From contig NZ_CP077769.1 in NCBI RefSeq assembly GCF_020386615.1, positions 2,046,001 through 2,110,000 on the forward strand: a DNA stretch of 64,000 nucleotides. The letters run 5' to 3'. The position numbers and the translations under genes are program-made. This document shows, one piece after another, positions 40,602 through 48,897 of this stretch. Source of the stretch: Chitinophaga pendula. GTDB taxonomy: Bacteria; Bacteroidota; Bacteroidia; Chitinophagales; Chitinophagaceae. Under the pieces are notes generated by a model. The model was not told where the DNA came from and did not search any database. It saw only the letters and a program-made list of their open reading frames with translations. Each line of letters begins with the position of its first letter. Position 1 is the first letter of the stretch.

Positions 40602-41684
40602 GTGACGACAAAAAATTTTCGTCTCAGCTATGCAACTGGCCTGAGAAGCAATTTCTATCTATCCAATCAATGCACCAGCTATATGACTAATGAAAACCGA
40701 CATAATGTGTGGCCCCAGCCTATGCATGCTCAGGAATCAAATTATACGATAGCGCGAAATGTTCTTGCTGATATCATGCGATTCCGTATAGTGAGTAGTA
40801 AAAAAGGGAAGGTATGTAGTCTTCCCTGCGAGGCTTGTTACCAGCCCCATATCTCCAAAATTGTGACCTCTATATTGCAGGGTAAGCCGGTAAGCTTTGT
40901 ACTACCGGCTTTTCCGGGTAAATCTCCCAATCCTTCTAAAGTGTTAGGAACGCTGCCGGACATGGCGGAAAGGTATTCGCTAGTTTTTTTAAATGATTTA
41001 TGTAAGTCGATAGAGAAGATATACCCTCCCGGGGCACATATACTTATATGTTCGGATGGCAGGGTGTTCAGCGATATAATCGGTATGAAAGATGCGGATA
41101 TTACAGCTTATCAACGGGAAATAGACGCTATCATTACCCGGCTTGACCTTACCAATTTATCGACGTTTAACCTGGACCAGTTGTATACGGGGCAGGACTT
41201 TGACTGTATGAGGCAGGAGCTGCTGGATGTATTCGGTCAGCCCATTGCATTATTAAAAGAAAAGGTACGCCGGGGTGCAAATGAATATGCATCGCGAGAG
41301 GATAGGGAAGCCAATCGAATGTATAGTGGTATTACAAAATTTTTGTTTGAAGATGCCTTGTTTCCCGGTCAGTTAAAGTCCAGGAATGAAATTCAAAAGG
41401 ATGCCAAGGTGCGTGCATATGGTGTAATACAACGCAGCAATGCGTGGAGCAATCTTATTGCCGGTCAGTTTCCCGAACATGTCCGGTTGTCCATACATCC
41501 GCAAACGTGCGGGGATCTTAAACTAGGTATCCGGCTATCTGCAGAAAGCCGGATTACGCCATGGCATGGTGTGGCATTGGATATTGGGGGAGCCATTACA
41601 TTGGTCAAGCGGCATGAGGCGGAAAAATTAGCTGCGCAGTTGATCAATGATGAAAATGGCCGTCCGGATTATTATAAACTTTAA
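40602..41684 (+). CDS. PvcA/IsnA-like isonitrile (isocyanide) synthase
   Basis: DIT1/PvcA superfamily. Characteristic blocks are LPAFPGKSPNP, KVLGTLPDMAERYSLVFLNDLC and ILICSDGRVFSDIIG. The enzyme family converts the alpha-amino group of tyrosine or tryptophan to an isonitrile using ribulose-5-phosphate. The annotated start gives 360 residues; M28 (40683) is an alternative and would remove a poorly conserved leader. It is first gene of a three-gene plus-strand operon, 21 nt before the PvcB-like gene. Known relatives lead to paerucumarin, rhabduscin and similar small isonitriles. The substrate (Tyr or Trp) is not determinable here. Confidence 0.88.
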   Translation: MTTKNFRLSYATGLRSNFYLSNQCTSYMTNENRHNVWPQPMHAQESNYTIARNVLADIMRFRIVSSKKGKVCSLPCEACYQPHISKIVTSILQGKPVSFVLPAFPGKSPNPSKVLGTLPDMAERYSLVFLNDLCKSIEKIYPPGAHILICSDGRVFSDIIGMKDADITAYQREIDAIITRLDLTNLSTFNLDQLYTGQDFDCMRQELLDVFGQPIALLKEKVRRGANEYASREDREANRMYSGITKFLFEDALFPGQLKSRNEIQKDAKVRAYGVIQRSNAWSNLIAGQFPEHVRLSIHPQTCGDLKLGIRLSAESRITPWHGVALDIGGAITLVKRHEAEKLAAQLINDENGRPDYYKL

Positions 41685-41705
41685 TGATCATAAACTTACC
41701 ATAAA

Positions 41706-42542
41706 ATGAAATATACAGTTACAGCTCTTCAACCATTTGGCTTCTTAATAGAGGCATATAGTAATGATGATAACGTTGAAGATATCAGTACCGGATTGCT
41801 CAAGGACTGTTTTGAGCGCGGGCAGCTGATTGTGTTGCGCGGCTTTAAGGCGTTTAATACTACGGATGATTTTGCTGATTATTGTGAGCGTTGGGGTGAG
41901 ATCAGTTTATGGCCTTTCGGTAAGGTCCTTGAATTAAAGAAGCAGCCTAACCCTGAAGATCACATTTTTGACAATAATTATGTGCCGTTACATTGGGATG
42001 GTATGTATAGGCCGGAAGTTCCGGAGTACCAGATCTTTCGCTGTGTAGATTCGCCAGATATAGACCAGGGGGGCAGGACCACTTTTTCCAATACTGCTAT
42101 TCTGCTGGAGAAAGCCACGGAGGAACAGGTGAAATTATGGGAAAACATTCAGGTGCGATATACGCGAAAAATGGAATTCTATGAGAGTACCACATTGTCG
42201 CCTATTGTAACGAAACATCCTTATAAAGACCGGTTGGTGATGCGTTATAATGAGCCCCCTGAAAGAGATATTCCTGATTTTATAAATCCACCTGTTATCG
42301 ATTTTCTGGGCGTGTCGGAAAATGCACTGGAAGAAATTCAGTCGGAGTTAAAGGCCGCTCTTTATGATCCGGCGGTGTATTATGCACACACCTGGCAAAA
42401 AGGAGATGTAGTTATTGCTGATAACTTTACCCTCTTGCACGGTCGTGAAGCTTATGCTGCAGATGCTTACCGCCATTTGCAGCGGGTACATGTGAACAGT
42501 TCGCCCGCATTTAAAAACCCTGGTTTGGAGGCATACAAATGA
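41706..42542 (+). CDS. PvcB/IsnB-like Fe(II)/2-oxoglutarate oxygenase
   Basis: TauD-superfamily oxygenase, 278 residues. The iron ligands are H96-W-D98 and H245, with R256 or R260 for 2-oxoglutarate. Its position directly after the PvcA-like gene identifies it as the PvcB/IsnB partner, which oxidises the isonitrile amino acid, commonly by decarboxylating desaturation to a vinyl isonitrile. Its stop overlaps the start of the FAD monooxygenase by 4 nt (ATGA), so the pair is translationally coupled. Confidence 0.88.
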   Translation: MKYTVTALQPFGFLIEAYSNDDNVEDISTGLLKDCFERGQLIVLRGFKAFNTTDDFADYCERWGEISLWPFGKVLELKKQPNPEDHIFDNNYVPLHWDGMYRPEVPEYQIFRCVDSPDIDQGGRTTFSNTAILLEKATEEQVKLWENIQVRYTRKMEFYESTTLSPIVTKHPYKDRLVMRYNEPPERDIPDFINPPVIDFLGVSENALEEIQSELKAALYDPAVYYAHTWQKGDVVIADNFTLLHGREAYAADAYRHLQRVHVNSSPAFKNPGLEAYK

Positions 42543-43993
42543 AACAACCGATAGTTGACATCGTCATCGTTGGCGCAGGGCCTGTGGGCTTGATGTGCGC
42601 CTATTTGGGCCAGCTTTGTGGTCTGCGTACTGTAATCGTTGATAAAACTCCCGGTCCTTTGGAAGTTGGCAGGGCGGACGCGCTCAATGCCCGTACGTTG
42701 CAGCTGCTGGAGGTAGTGAAGCTATTTGAGGAGCTCTATCCGCAAGGAAAACAATGTAATACGAGTTCTGTTTGGGCCCATGGTGAGTTCATTTCCAGGC
42801 AATCGACCTGGTGGGATGAACTGGAAGGCTGTCTGCATAAGCATTTTCTTATGCTGGGGCAGTCTTTTGTGGAAAAATTACTGGACAGGAAGCTCGAGGA
42901 GATAGGCGCTGCTGTAAAGCGTTTGACGGCGGTGGAGGATATCCGGGTTACGGCAGATGGATGTGTTACCCGGCTTTCAAACGGAGAGGAAATTTCCTCC
43001 CGTTATGTGATTGGAGCAGATGGTTCCCGTTCGTTTGTCCGTGAACATTTCCGTATACCATTTGAAGTGATACGCCCACAGCTTGTATGGGCAGTTATCG
43101 ATGGGGTTATTGATACGGATTTTCCCAAGGTAACGGAGATCATTGCCTTCCAGGCGGAAACTTCTGATGTGGCGTGGATTCCACGGGAGGGAGATATTGA
43201 CCGGTTTTATGTGCGGATGGATACGAAAGATTTTACTATTGAAGAGGCCATCGGCAAGATCAACCGTGCTTTGCAGCCGCATACGTTGAGCTTTAAAGAA
43301 GTTGCCTGGTTTTCCCAGTTTTCCGTTAAGGAGTCAGTAGCTGAAAAATTCTTTGTAGCGGAAAGGGTGTTTCTTGTGGGAGATGCCTGTCATATTCATT
43401 CTGTTAATGGCGGACAGGGCCTTAATACGGGGCTTGCAGACGCATTTAACCTTATGTGGAAGCTACATATGGTGCAACATTTCGGTGTTTCTGCATCGCT
43501 GCTGGCAACATATGAATCGGAGCGCCGGCCTGTTGCACAAAGTGTTATCGAGGCCTCTGGCAAGCTGGTGCGCTCTACGAAGTTTTCAGCGCAGGGTACA
43601 CACGCGCAGGACTATGTAAAGATCGTGCAAAGATATGCGGGGAATATAACGGGGATGGGAATCCGATATGGAACCGGGGAGCTAATTGGCACGCGGGTGT
43701 ATGATTTTAAACTTTACAGTGGGGATAGTGAAACGAGATTTTATTCTCTCCTCGATTATACACAATTCACCCTGCTGATTTGTGGAGTATATGAAGGTGT
43801 ACTTACCATTCCTGCATTTGTAAAAGTCATCCGGGTCTACGCCAACCAACGGCCGGAGGATTATTGGACCGATAGTGTTCCATATAACAATATAGCCATT
43901 CTGATAAGACCAGATGCTTATATTGCCTCCTACTCGTCTTTGGAAGATGTGGCTTCTCTTCTGACATTTGATTCAATTTCAATGGCTACGTGA
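42539..43993 (+). CDS. FAD-dependent aromatic hydroxylase of the isonitrile operon
   Basis: 484 residues. The FAD-binding GAGPVG lies at 12-17, the GADGSRS segment near 159, and GDACHIHSVNGGQGLNTGLADAFNL near 281, as in phenol 2-monooxygenase and related class A flavoenzymes. The C-terminal ~110 residues look like the thioredoxin-like tail of that family. In Pseudomonas the third pvc step is done by PvcC, which belongs to a different flavin family, so this gene may be a non-orthologous replacement that hydroxylates the aromatic ring, or may do a new step. It is coupled to the PvcB-like gene. Confidence 0.85.
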   Translation: MKQPIVDIVIVGAGPVGLMCAYLGQLCGLRTVIVDKTPGPLEVGRADALNARTLQLLEVVKLFEELYPQGKQCNTSSVWAHGEFISRQSTWWDELEGCLHKHFLMLGQSFVEKLLDRKLEEIGAAVKRLTAVEDIRVTADGCVTRLSNGEEISSRYVIGADGSRSFVREHFRIPFEVIRPQLVWAVIDGVIDTDFPKVTEIIAFQAETSDVAWIPREGDIDRFYVRMDTKDFTIEEAIGKINRALQPHTLSFKEVAWFSQFSVKESVAEKFFVAERVFLVGDACHIHSVNGGQGLNTGLADAFNLMWKLHMVQHFGVSASLLATYESERRPVAQSVIEASGKLVRSTKFSAQGTHAQDYVKIVQRYAGNITGMGIRYGTGELIGTRVYDFKLYSGDSETRFYSLLDYTQFTLLICGVYEGVLTIPAFVKVIRVYANQRPEDYWTDSVPYNNIAILIRPDAYIASYSSLEDVASLLTFDSISMAT

Positions 43994-44196
43994 GCCAATA
44001 CACTATTGGCAGCGGTATATAATTGACCGTAACTCGCGAAATGCTGCTGAAGATCCGGAATATTTTCAGGGTATACAGCATTCCTTTCGCTGCATTGCCT
44101 GTATGCTGTCTATACTTGTAAAGATCTTTCTAAATTCAGTGGTACTACCTTAAGCAGCGGGATGGGGAACAAATCTTAAATTTTTTTTCAAATTTC

Positions 44197-44228
44197 TTTG
44201 AATATTCAGAAACTAATACATACATTTG
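44197..44228 (+). promoter_or_regulatory. Bacteroidota-type promoter of tRNA-Leu
   Basis: TTTG at 44197-44200 and TACATTTG at 44221-44228, separated by 20 nt, match the Bacteroidota -33/-7 consensus (TTTG and TAnnTTTG). The tRNA begins 49 nt after the -7 box, leaving a short 5' leader for RNase P. Confidence 0.75.
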
Positions 44229-44277
44229 CAACCCGCAATTGATAGCAATACAGTATGTAGGTCGCTGTCAATTGATT

Positions 44278-44361
44278 GCCCAGATGGCGGAATTGGTAGA
44301 CGCGCTAGACTCAAAATCTTGTTTCGGCAACGGAGTGCAGGTTCGATTCCTGTTCTGGGCA
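44278..44361 (+). tRNA. tRNA-Leu (anticodon CAA)
   Basis: 84 nt. The acceptor strands GCCCAGA and TCTGGGC pair, followed by discriminator A at 44361. The D-arm region is GGCGGAATTGGTAGACGC; the anticodon loop CTCAAAA gives CAA; a long variable arm (class II tRNA) follows; and the T-arm contains GGTTCGATTCC. CCA is not encoded, as usual in Bacteroidota. One anticodon-stem pair is a T-T mismatch. It marks the left edge of the mobile region. Confidence 0.93.
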
Positions 44362-44369
44362 CAAAAATG

Positions 44370-44392
44370 AAACCCGCGCTAGTCGCGGGTTT
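44370..44392 (+). terminator. Terminator after tRNA-Leu
   Basis: A 9-bp perfect stem (AAACCCGCG/CGCGGGTTT) with a 5-nt loop, starting 8 nt after the tRNA end and followed by T-rich sequence. Confidence 0.85.
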
Positions 44393-44429
44393 TGTCGTTT
44401 TATAGGGTGATGTTTTTTGTGCAAAATTA

Positions 44430-44467
44430 CTACAACATCAAAACCTCACTACAACAATCCTACAACA
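44430..44467. repeat. Three direct CTACAACA repeats beside tRNA-Leu
   Basis: CTACAACA occurs at 44430-44437, 44449-44456 and 44460-44467 in the same orientation, in otherwise AT-rich non-coding DNA. Short direct repeats next to a tRNA 3' end are typical integrase arm-type sites, so this may be a relic attachment region of an element integrated at tRNA-Leu. Inference only. Confidence 0.5.
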
Positions 44468-44559
44468 TTTTCGCACATCAACTTCTTACGATAAACACAT
44501 GGCGCGTTTATGCTTCTTGGCAAATAGTTCTTATATTAGGAAGCTATAAACTCTTTTGA

Positions 44560-44828
44560 ATGGAGGTCATTTGTCTTGAAGACGACGCTTTCTATGCTCT
44601 GATTGAGAAGGTTGTCGAACGCATTAAAGAAAAAAATAATCTAAATCCGATAAATGGATTTCCGGTGAGGAAGCCATGAGGCGTTTGAATATCACCAGCA
44701 AAACGACATTACAGAAATTCCGCGATGAAGGGAAAATACGTTATTCCCAACCCGAGAAGAAGATCATCCTTTACGACGCCGATTCTATCGGGGAATATTT
44801 AGAGGAAAATGCCAAAGACAGATTTTAA
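44560..44828 (+). pseudogene. Frameshifted helix-turn-helix (excisionase-like) gene
   Basis: The frame beginning at ATG 44560 encodes MEVICLEDDAF...ERIKEKNN, then shifts. The continuation SKSDKWISGEEAMRRLNITSKTTLQKFRDEGK...KDRF is found in another frame and ends at TAA 44826-44828. Adding one T near 44640 joins the halves into an ~89-residue protein of the Bacteroidota helix-turn-helix (HTH_17, excisionase-like) type common on integrative elements. As it stands the first frame stops early, so the gene is probably inactive. Confidence 0.8.
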
Positions 44829-44872
44829 CTGGAATGGAAATACTAAGCGTAATATTATAAAATCAACCCCAT

Positions 44873-45442
44873 ATGATCAGTAATAGTGAAATTCGCCGAA
44901 TGAATATAGATTTATCACTACAAATTTTAGCTAAAGATGCGCGTAGCTTCTACGACGCTTATATGGAACTGGCCCCAAAACAAGAGAAGCTATTTAAGGA
45001 TCGAGTAAAAAAATATCAAGCAATTCAAGAAAAGGCAAGAAAGTCTAATACTGGAGCTTTTCTAACGGGCCATGATATGGATTTTTCAAGTCCTGCTTTC
45101 ATGTGTCTGTCATTTTCCTTGGAGTTGCACATAAAATTGCTTCTTCGTCTTCATGGTATTGAAAAAACGGGGCATGACATCTCTAAATTAATTAATGCCC
45201 TTCCAACAGATGAGAAAGAGCTTCTTTCCATGAGCAAATATTTGCAGCCAACGCAGCAAGGAGAAAATTTCTTCACAAATCTGGTGATGATATCGCAACT
45301 CTTTATAAGGTTGAGATATTATTTTGAAAAATTAGGCGCGCTTAAATTAGACCCATGGTTTACCATTAGTCTAATTAAAACCATTCAAGAGCGCGCAGCA
45401 GAGATTTGTCCTGAACTTAAATATGATTTAGGTTTACTTTAA
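44873..45442 (+). CDS. HEPN-like small protein
   Basis: 189 residues. The segment SFSLELHIKLLLRLHGIEKTGHDISKLINAL (in parts, residues about 78-108) resembles the helical core of HEPN-type proteins, in which a hydrophobic helix is followed by K-T-G-H-D-x-x-K-L. A second helix carries RLRYYFEK near 147. The canonical RxxxxH ribonuclease motif is not obvious, so a catalytic role is uncertain. It is convergent with the NERD-NACHT gene (70-nt gap) and both sit between tRNA-Leu and the integrase, so it may be cargo of the same element. No signal peptide. Confidence 0.55.
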   Translation: MISNSEIRRMNIDLSLQILAKDARSFYDAYMELAPKQEKLFKDRVKKYQAIQEKARKSNTGAFLTGHDMDFSSPAFMCLSFSLELHIKLLLRLHGIEKTGHDISKLINALPTDEKELLSMSKYLQPTQQGENFFTNLVMISQLFIRLRYYFEKLGALKLDPWFTISLIKTIQERAAEICPELKYDLGLL

Positions 45443-45512
45443 CTATGGTGTTATTGAGTGAACGTGCTCATTTCATCGTGGAACAATTAGAGAAACACGA
45501 GCAAGAGAAACT

Positions 45513-48500
45513 TTAATTGGCCTCTAAATATCTAATCGATTTAATGGATGTTTGACCTAATAGGTTATCGTCTACTAGACTGCGCAAAAGTGGTAAGTCA
45601 ATTTTGCTTCCATAAATGCCTAATATCTGAACTGCAAAGTCTAGAGATTGATCTATACGTTCCCATTCTAAATACGATTTCTGCTTTGATCTGTTTAATA
45701 ATGCCTTTCGACAAATTTCTGCCACTTTCTCTGGAAATTTCTTAGCAATTGAAGTTATCTTATTTTCGTCTTTGTAATATTCAGAGTTAAATTCGCGCTC
45801 GACTTGCTTTATAGCATCTAATGATGCCCCTAACTCATGTCTATCTAATACATCAAAAATTCTTTTATAATGTTTCTCTTTATTAGCTAAGTCACTTCTG
45901 TTGCACCAATAAAGTATTTCGGCACAAGCTATTAAAGCGTTAGCAGTACTCTCATTTGCATCATCAAGTCTTGACTCGAGTGGGTAATTTAATTTCCCTA
46001 AAGTTGCATATGCCGTAAATAATACTCGCATACTATCTTGAGGAAATGAATTATTTCTTTCAGGAAGTTTAGTCCATTCTTTAATAATGTCACCGGAATC
46101 AAAGTCATTAAATGCGGACAAGTCTCGAATTAAAGGATTGATAAAAAAGTTCGAGGAAGTTCCGCCTCTTAATGCCGATGTCAACAATATTTTTTGACTT
46201 TCAGGAGGTAATTCAGAATATACAGAATAATAGGAGCCGCTATATGGATGATCAAAAAAGGAAGAATAAATTCGATATGCAAGCAACTCGGAATCATTGT
46301 TTAGAGGGTCAATTAAGACTTGGTTGATTTCATTTTTTACGACTGACTCATATTGTTTTTCGTCTTCATCTAAAGCCCCTAAACTTTGAAGGGCTTCGAA
46401 AAGCGAGGTAGATAAGAATACGTGCATATCCTGCGGAAGACTATGTAATGCATCTATAACGGCTAAACGTTCTTTTTCATCTTCTCTACAATACATACAG
46501 CTATGAAGTAAGTCCAATTTCAGATGATAAGGTATATATCGCCATTTTTCATTAATCCAATAAGCAAAATGTGGAATTAGAGGTTGATAATCTCTTGTAA
46601 CACGGCAAATTGCCAATAAAAAATACAACTGTCCATTTGAAAGATTTAATTTATCTATTCGTTCAACGTCGTAAACAATATTATTAGTGCGAATGTTGGA
46701 GAACAATAATATCCCTGAATGAATTTTGCTTACTATTAAGCCTAGCGCAGCCGACATTTTTCCAAAACCGACATATATAGTTGAAAAGAGAGAAGACCGT
46801 AGTGCGATGTCTAATTTTTTAGCTTGTTCTCTCAGTTCTCCATGTGCGCTGTCTAACTTTTCATCCATGAGATAAATCATATCAATTATCTCCGAAAAAT
46901 ATTTTCCCTGGATTATCAATTCAGGTAAGGCATTTATTAGCGCAAGTTCTTTTTTAGTCCATGTTTTTACATTTTCAATAAGGATATTATTTAATTCCGT
47001 TTCTGAAATTTTAAATGATAAACCTTCTATCTCCGTTCGTATGCTATCTAATAAAATGCCGTATTCATATTTTACCCATTCATCTGCAAATTTTCCGCAA
47101 TCTCCTACAGCAATGGAAATAATTAAACGATAATCTTCCGTTCTTTCCAAAATATCTTTAAGTAGCATGTCATTATCCACTGCTCCTAAAATAAACGTCT
47201 TTCCATCCTGGTGCTTAGGCGATGTTAGAGCTGAGGCGATTTTCTCGGGATTGTTTTGTGCATTTCTTATGATGTTCTCTGCAATAAAGGTGTGGAAGAA
47301 AAGTTCATGATAAAAACTTACTCTATCACCGTGCTTGATTAATAATTGTGTTCTAAAAAGATGATCTAATATCTTTGTAGAAACTCCTTCTTGAATTGCG
47401 AATCGATCAAATTCACGTATGGTCAAACTGAAGGCAACGCGATCAGACAAGCAATTAGCGAAAAGAGCAAGAGCTTGGATACCATCCGTTGCATATTCAT
47501 TAAGTTTAATACGAGCATAAAAATCAAAAAGCGCAAACTGACTTGTTCCTTTGGGGAGATCATTACCAATTTGTCCTATAATTCGAGACTCCAATCCACT
47601 TCTAACCGTCATTAGTAAAGAGTTATAAATCTCCTGATCCGGACTGCCGGAGATTAATCCAGAAATTTGCTTCTTTACCTCTAAACTAGGCTCAATAACC
47701 GCTATTTGCGTTAGGTTTAAGATTTTTAGATGCTCGTGCTCTTTCTGAGAGGTAACTATAAACTTTGTAGAATAACGATATCCAAGTGCCAGTAGGCTTC
47801 TGGCTAATCGTCTTTGCTCAGATAGAGGGCATTCGTTATATCCATCTAAGATGATCAGTAAGGTAAGATTTAGTCTCGTGCAGGCATTAAGAAATTCCTT
47901 TAATGAAGGAGCGCCTAGAAGTAGTACTTCATTCTCAAGCAAAGCTCGAAAGGCCGTTCCAAAATATTTTGCTTCAATAATAAGAGGGACATTTTCCGTA
48001 TCTAAATTTTTAAAACCAATTTTTTTTGAAAGAAGGCTTTTCCCACATCCAGAAGGCCCAAGAATATGAATGTTACTTAGTTTAACTACATCGCCAGTGT
48101 TTATTATAGTATTTTCAAGAGAACACTCAAATTCTACAAATTCCGAAATATAATATTCATACGCGTGATTAAAATTGTTCAAGTATTTTTTTATTAATGC
48201 TTCGGCATCAAAAATCTTTTTATCAATTGCAGAATTGACATTACTGATATTTATGAGACCATTTTTGATTGCAAATTTTTTCCAATCTTCAAGGCTAAAT
48301 GTATTGTTTTTCTTAAACCCACTTAAATCAGTTAGTGATTCTTGATGTTCAATTTTAACTTTATGATCACTCTCTGGGAGAGATGAGTTTAAAGGGATGC
48401 GAGGAACAAATGCCAATACAGCATCAGGATAATCAGGTTCTACTCCGAAAAAGGAGGTTATGGCGTCTTTTACAGCATGCTTTGCTTTAAGAGTTTGCTC

Positions 48501-48794
48501 ATAGTAATTTCTTGTCGGTTTATACACGCCAGGGGTTACTAGGGTTTTCCAAGCTCCATTTTTAATGCCATGAATTGCAGCTAATTGACCTTTAGCTTCA
48601 ATTACTATGATTTTTTCTTCGGTAACAACAATAAAATCAATTTGTGTATTATTAATATGCAGGTTTGCAAATATTAATGCATGTTCTCTATTTGTTGAAA
48701 GTATCTTTAGAAGGTGTATAAGCAATTTCCGCTCAGACTCCACTTCTACCGGAGCGCCAATATAGATATGAACGTTTGTTGAATCCAATTCCAT
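45513..48794 (-). CDS. NERD-nuclease/NACHT-like STAND NTPase (candidate phage defence)
   Basis: 1093 residues. The N-terminus (about 20-150) is a NERD-type PD-(D/E)xK nuclease domain with D53, E66 and K68 (IDFIVV...IEAKGQ). A P-loop NTPase follows: Walker A GPSGCGKS near 246 and Walker B LLIILDGYNE near 312-321, the D-G-x-N-E form typical of NACHT/STAND proteins. The C-terminal ~550 residues are helical and repeat-like, probably a sensor. This sensor-NTPase-nuclease layout matches bacterial NLR-like defence proteins, which oligomerise on detecting phage and activate the effector. It is AT-rich relative to the flanks and lies beside a tyrosine integrase, as expected for defence cargo. The stop overlaps nothing and its promoter lies in 48795-48897. 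Confidence 0.8.
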   Translation of the reverse strand: MELDSTNVHIYIGAPVEVESERKLLIHLLKILSTNREHALIFANLHINNTQIDFIVVTEEKIIVIEAKGQLAAIHGIKNGAWKTLVTPGVYKPTRNYYEQTLKAKHAVKDAITSFFGVEPDYPDAVLAFVPRIPLNSSLPESDHKVKIEHQESLTDLSGFKKNNTFSLEDWKKFAIKNGLINISNVNSAIDKKIFDAEALIKKYLNNFNHAYEYYISEFVEFECSLENTIINTGDVVKLSNIHILGPSGCGKSLLSKKIGFKNLDTENVPLIIEAKYFGTAFRALLENEVLLLGAPSLKEFLNACTRLNLTLLIILDGYNECPLSEQRRLARSLLALGYRYSTKFIVTSQKEHEHLKILNLTQIAVIEPSLEVKKQISGLISGSPDQEIYNSLLMTVRSGLESRIIGQIGNDLPKGTSQFALFDFYARIKLNEYATDGIQALALFANCLSDRVAFSLTIREFDRFAIQEGVSTKILDHLFRTQLLIKHGDRVSFYHELFFHTFIAENIIRNAQNNPEKIASALTSPKHQDGKTFILGAVDNDMLLKDILERTEDYRLIISIAVGDCGKFADEWVKYEYGILLDSIRTEIEGLSFKISETELNNILIENVKTWTKKELALINALPELIIQGKYFSEIIDMIYLMDEKLDSAHGELREQAKKLDIALRSSLFSTIYVGFGKMSAALGLIVSKIHSGILLFSNIRTNNIVYDVERIDKLNLSNGQLYFLLAICRVTRDYQPLIPHFAYWINEKWRYIPYHLKLDLLHSCMYCREDEKERLAVIDALHSLPQDMHVFLSTSLFEALQSLGALDEDEKQYESVVKNEINQVLIDPLNNDSELLAYRIYSSFFDHPYSGSYYSVYSELPPESQKILLTSALRGGTSSNFFINPLIRDLSAFNDFDSGDIIKEWTKLPERNNSFPQDSMRVLFTAYATLGKLNYPLESRLDDANESTANALIACAEILYWCNRSDLANKEKHYKRIFDVLDRHELGASLDAIKQVEREFNSEYYKDENKITSIAKKFPEKVAEICRKALLNRSKQKSYLEWERIDQSLDFAVQILGIYGSKIDLPLLRSLVDDNLLGQTSIKSIRYLEAN

Positions 48795-48897
48795 AAAAGT
48801 TACTTTCCACTAAGATAACTGTGATTTCTTATCTCAATATATGATAAAATAGTTGATTATTTAAGCGATTTATAACATGGCTTTTGTTGTTTGGGCG

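Noticed and set aside
45445..45516. 23-codon open frame between the HEPN-like and NERD-NACHT genes.
   Set aside because: Too short, no ribosome site or recognisable similarity, and it runs into the opposite-strand stop.
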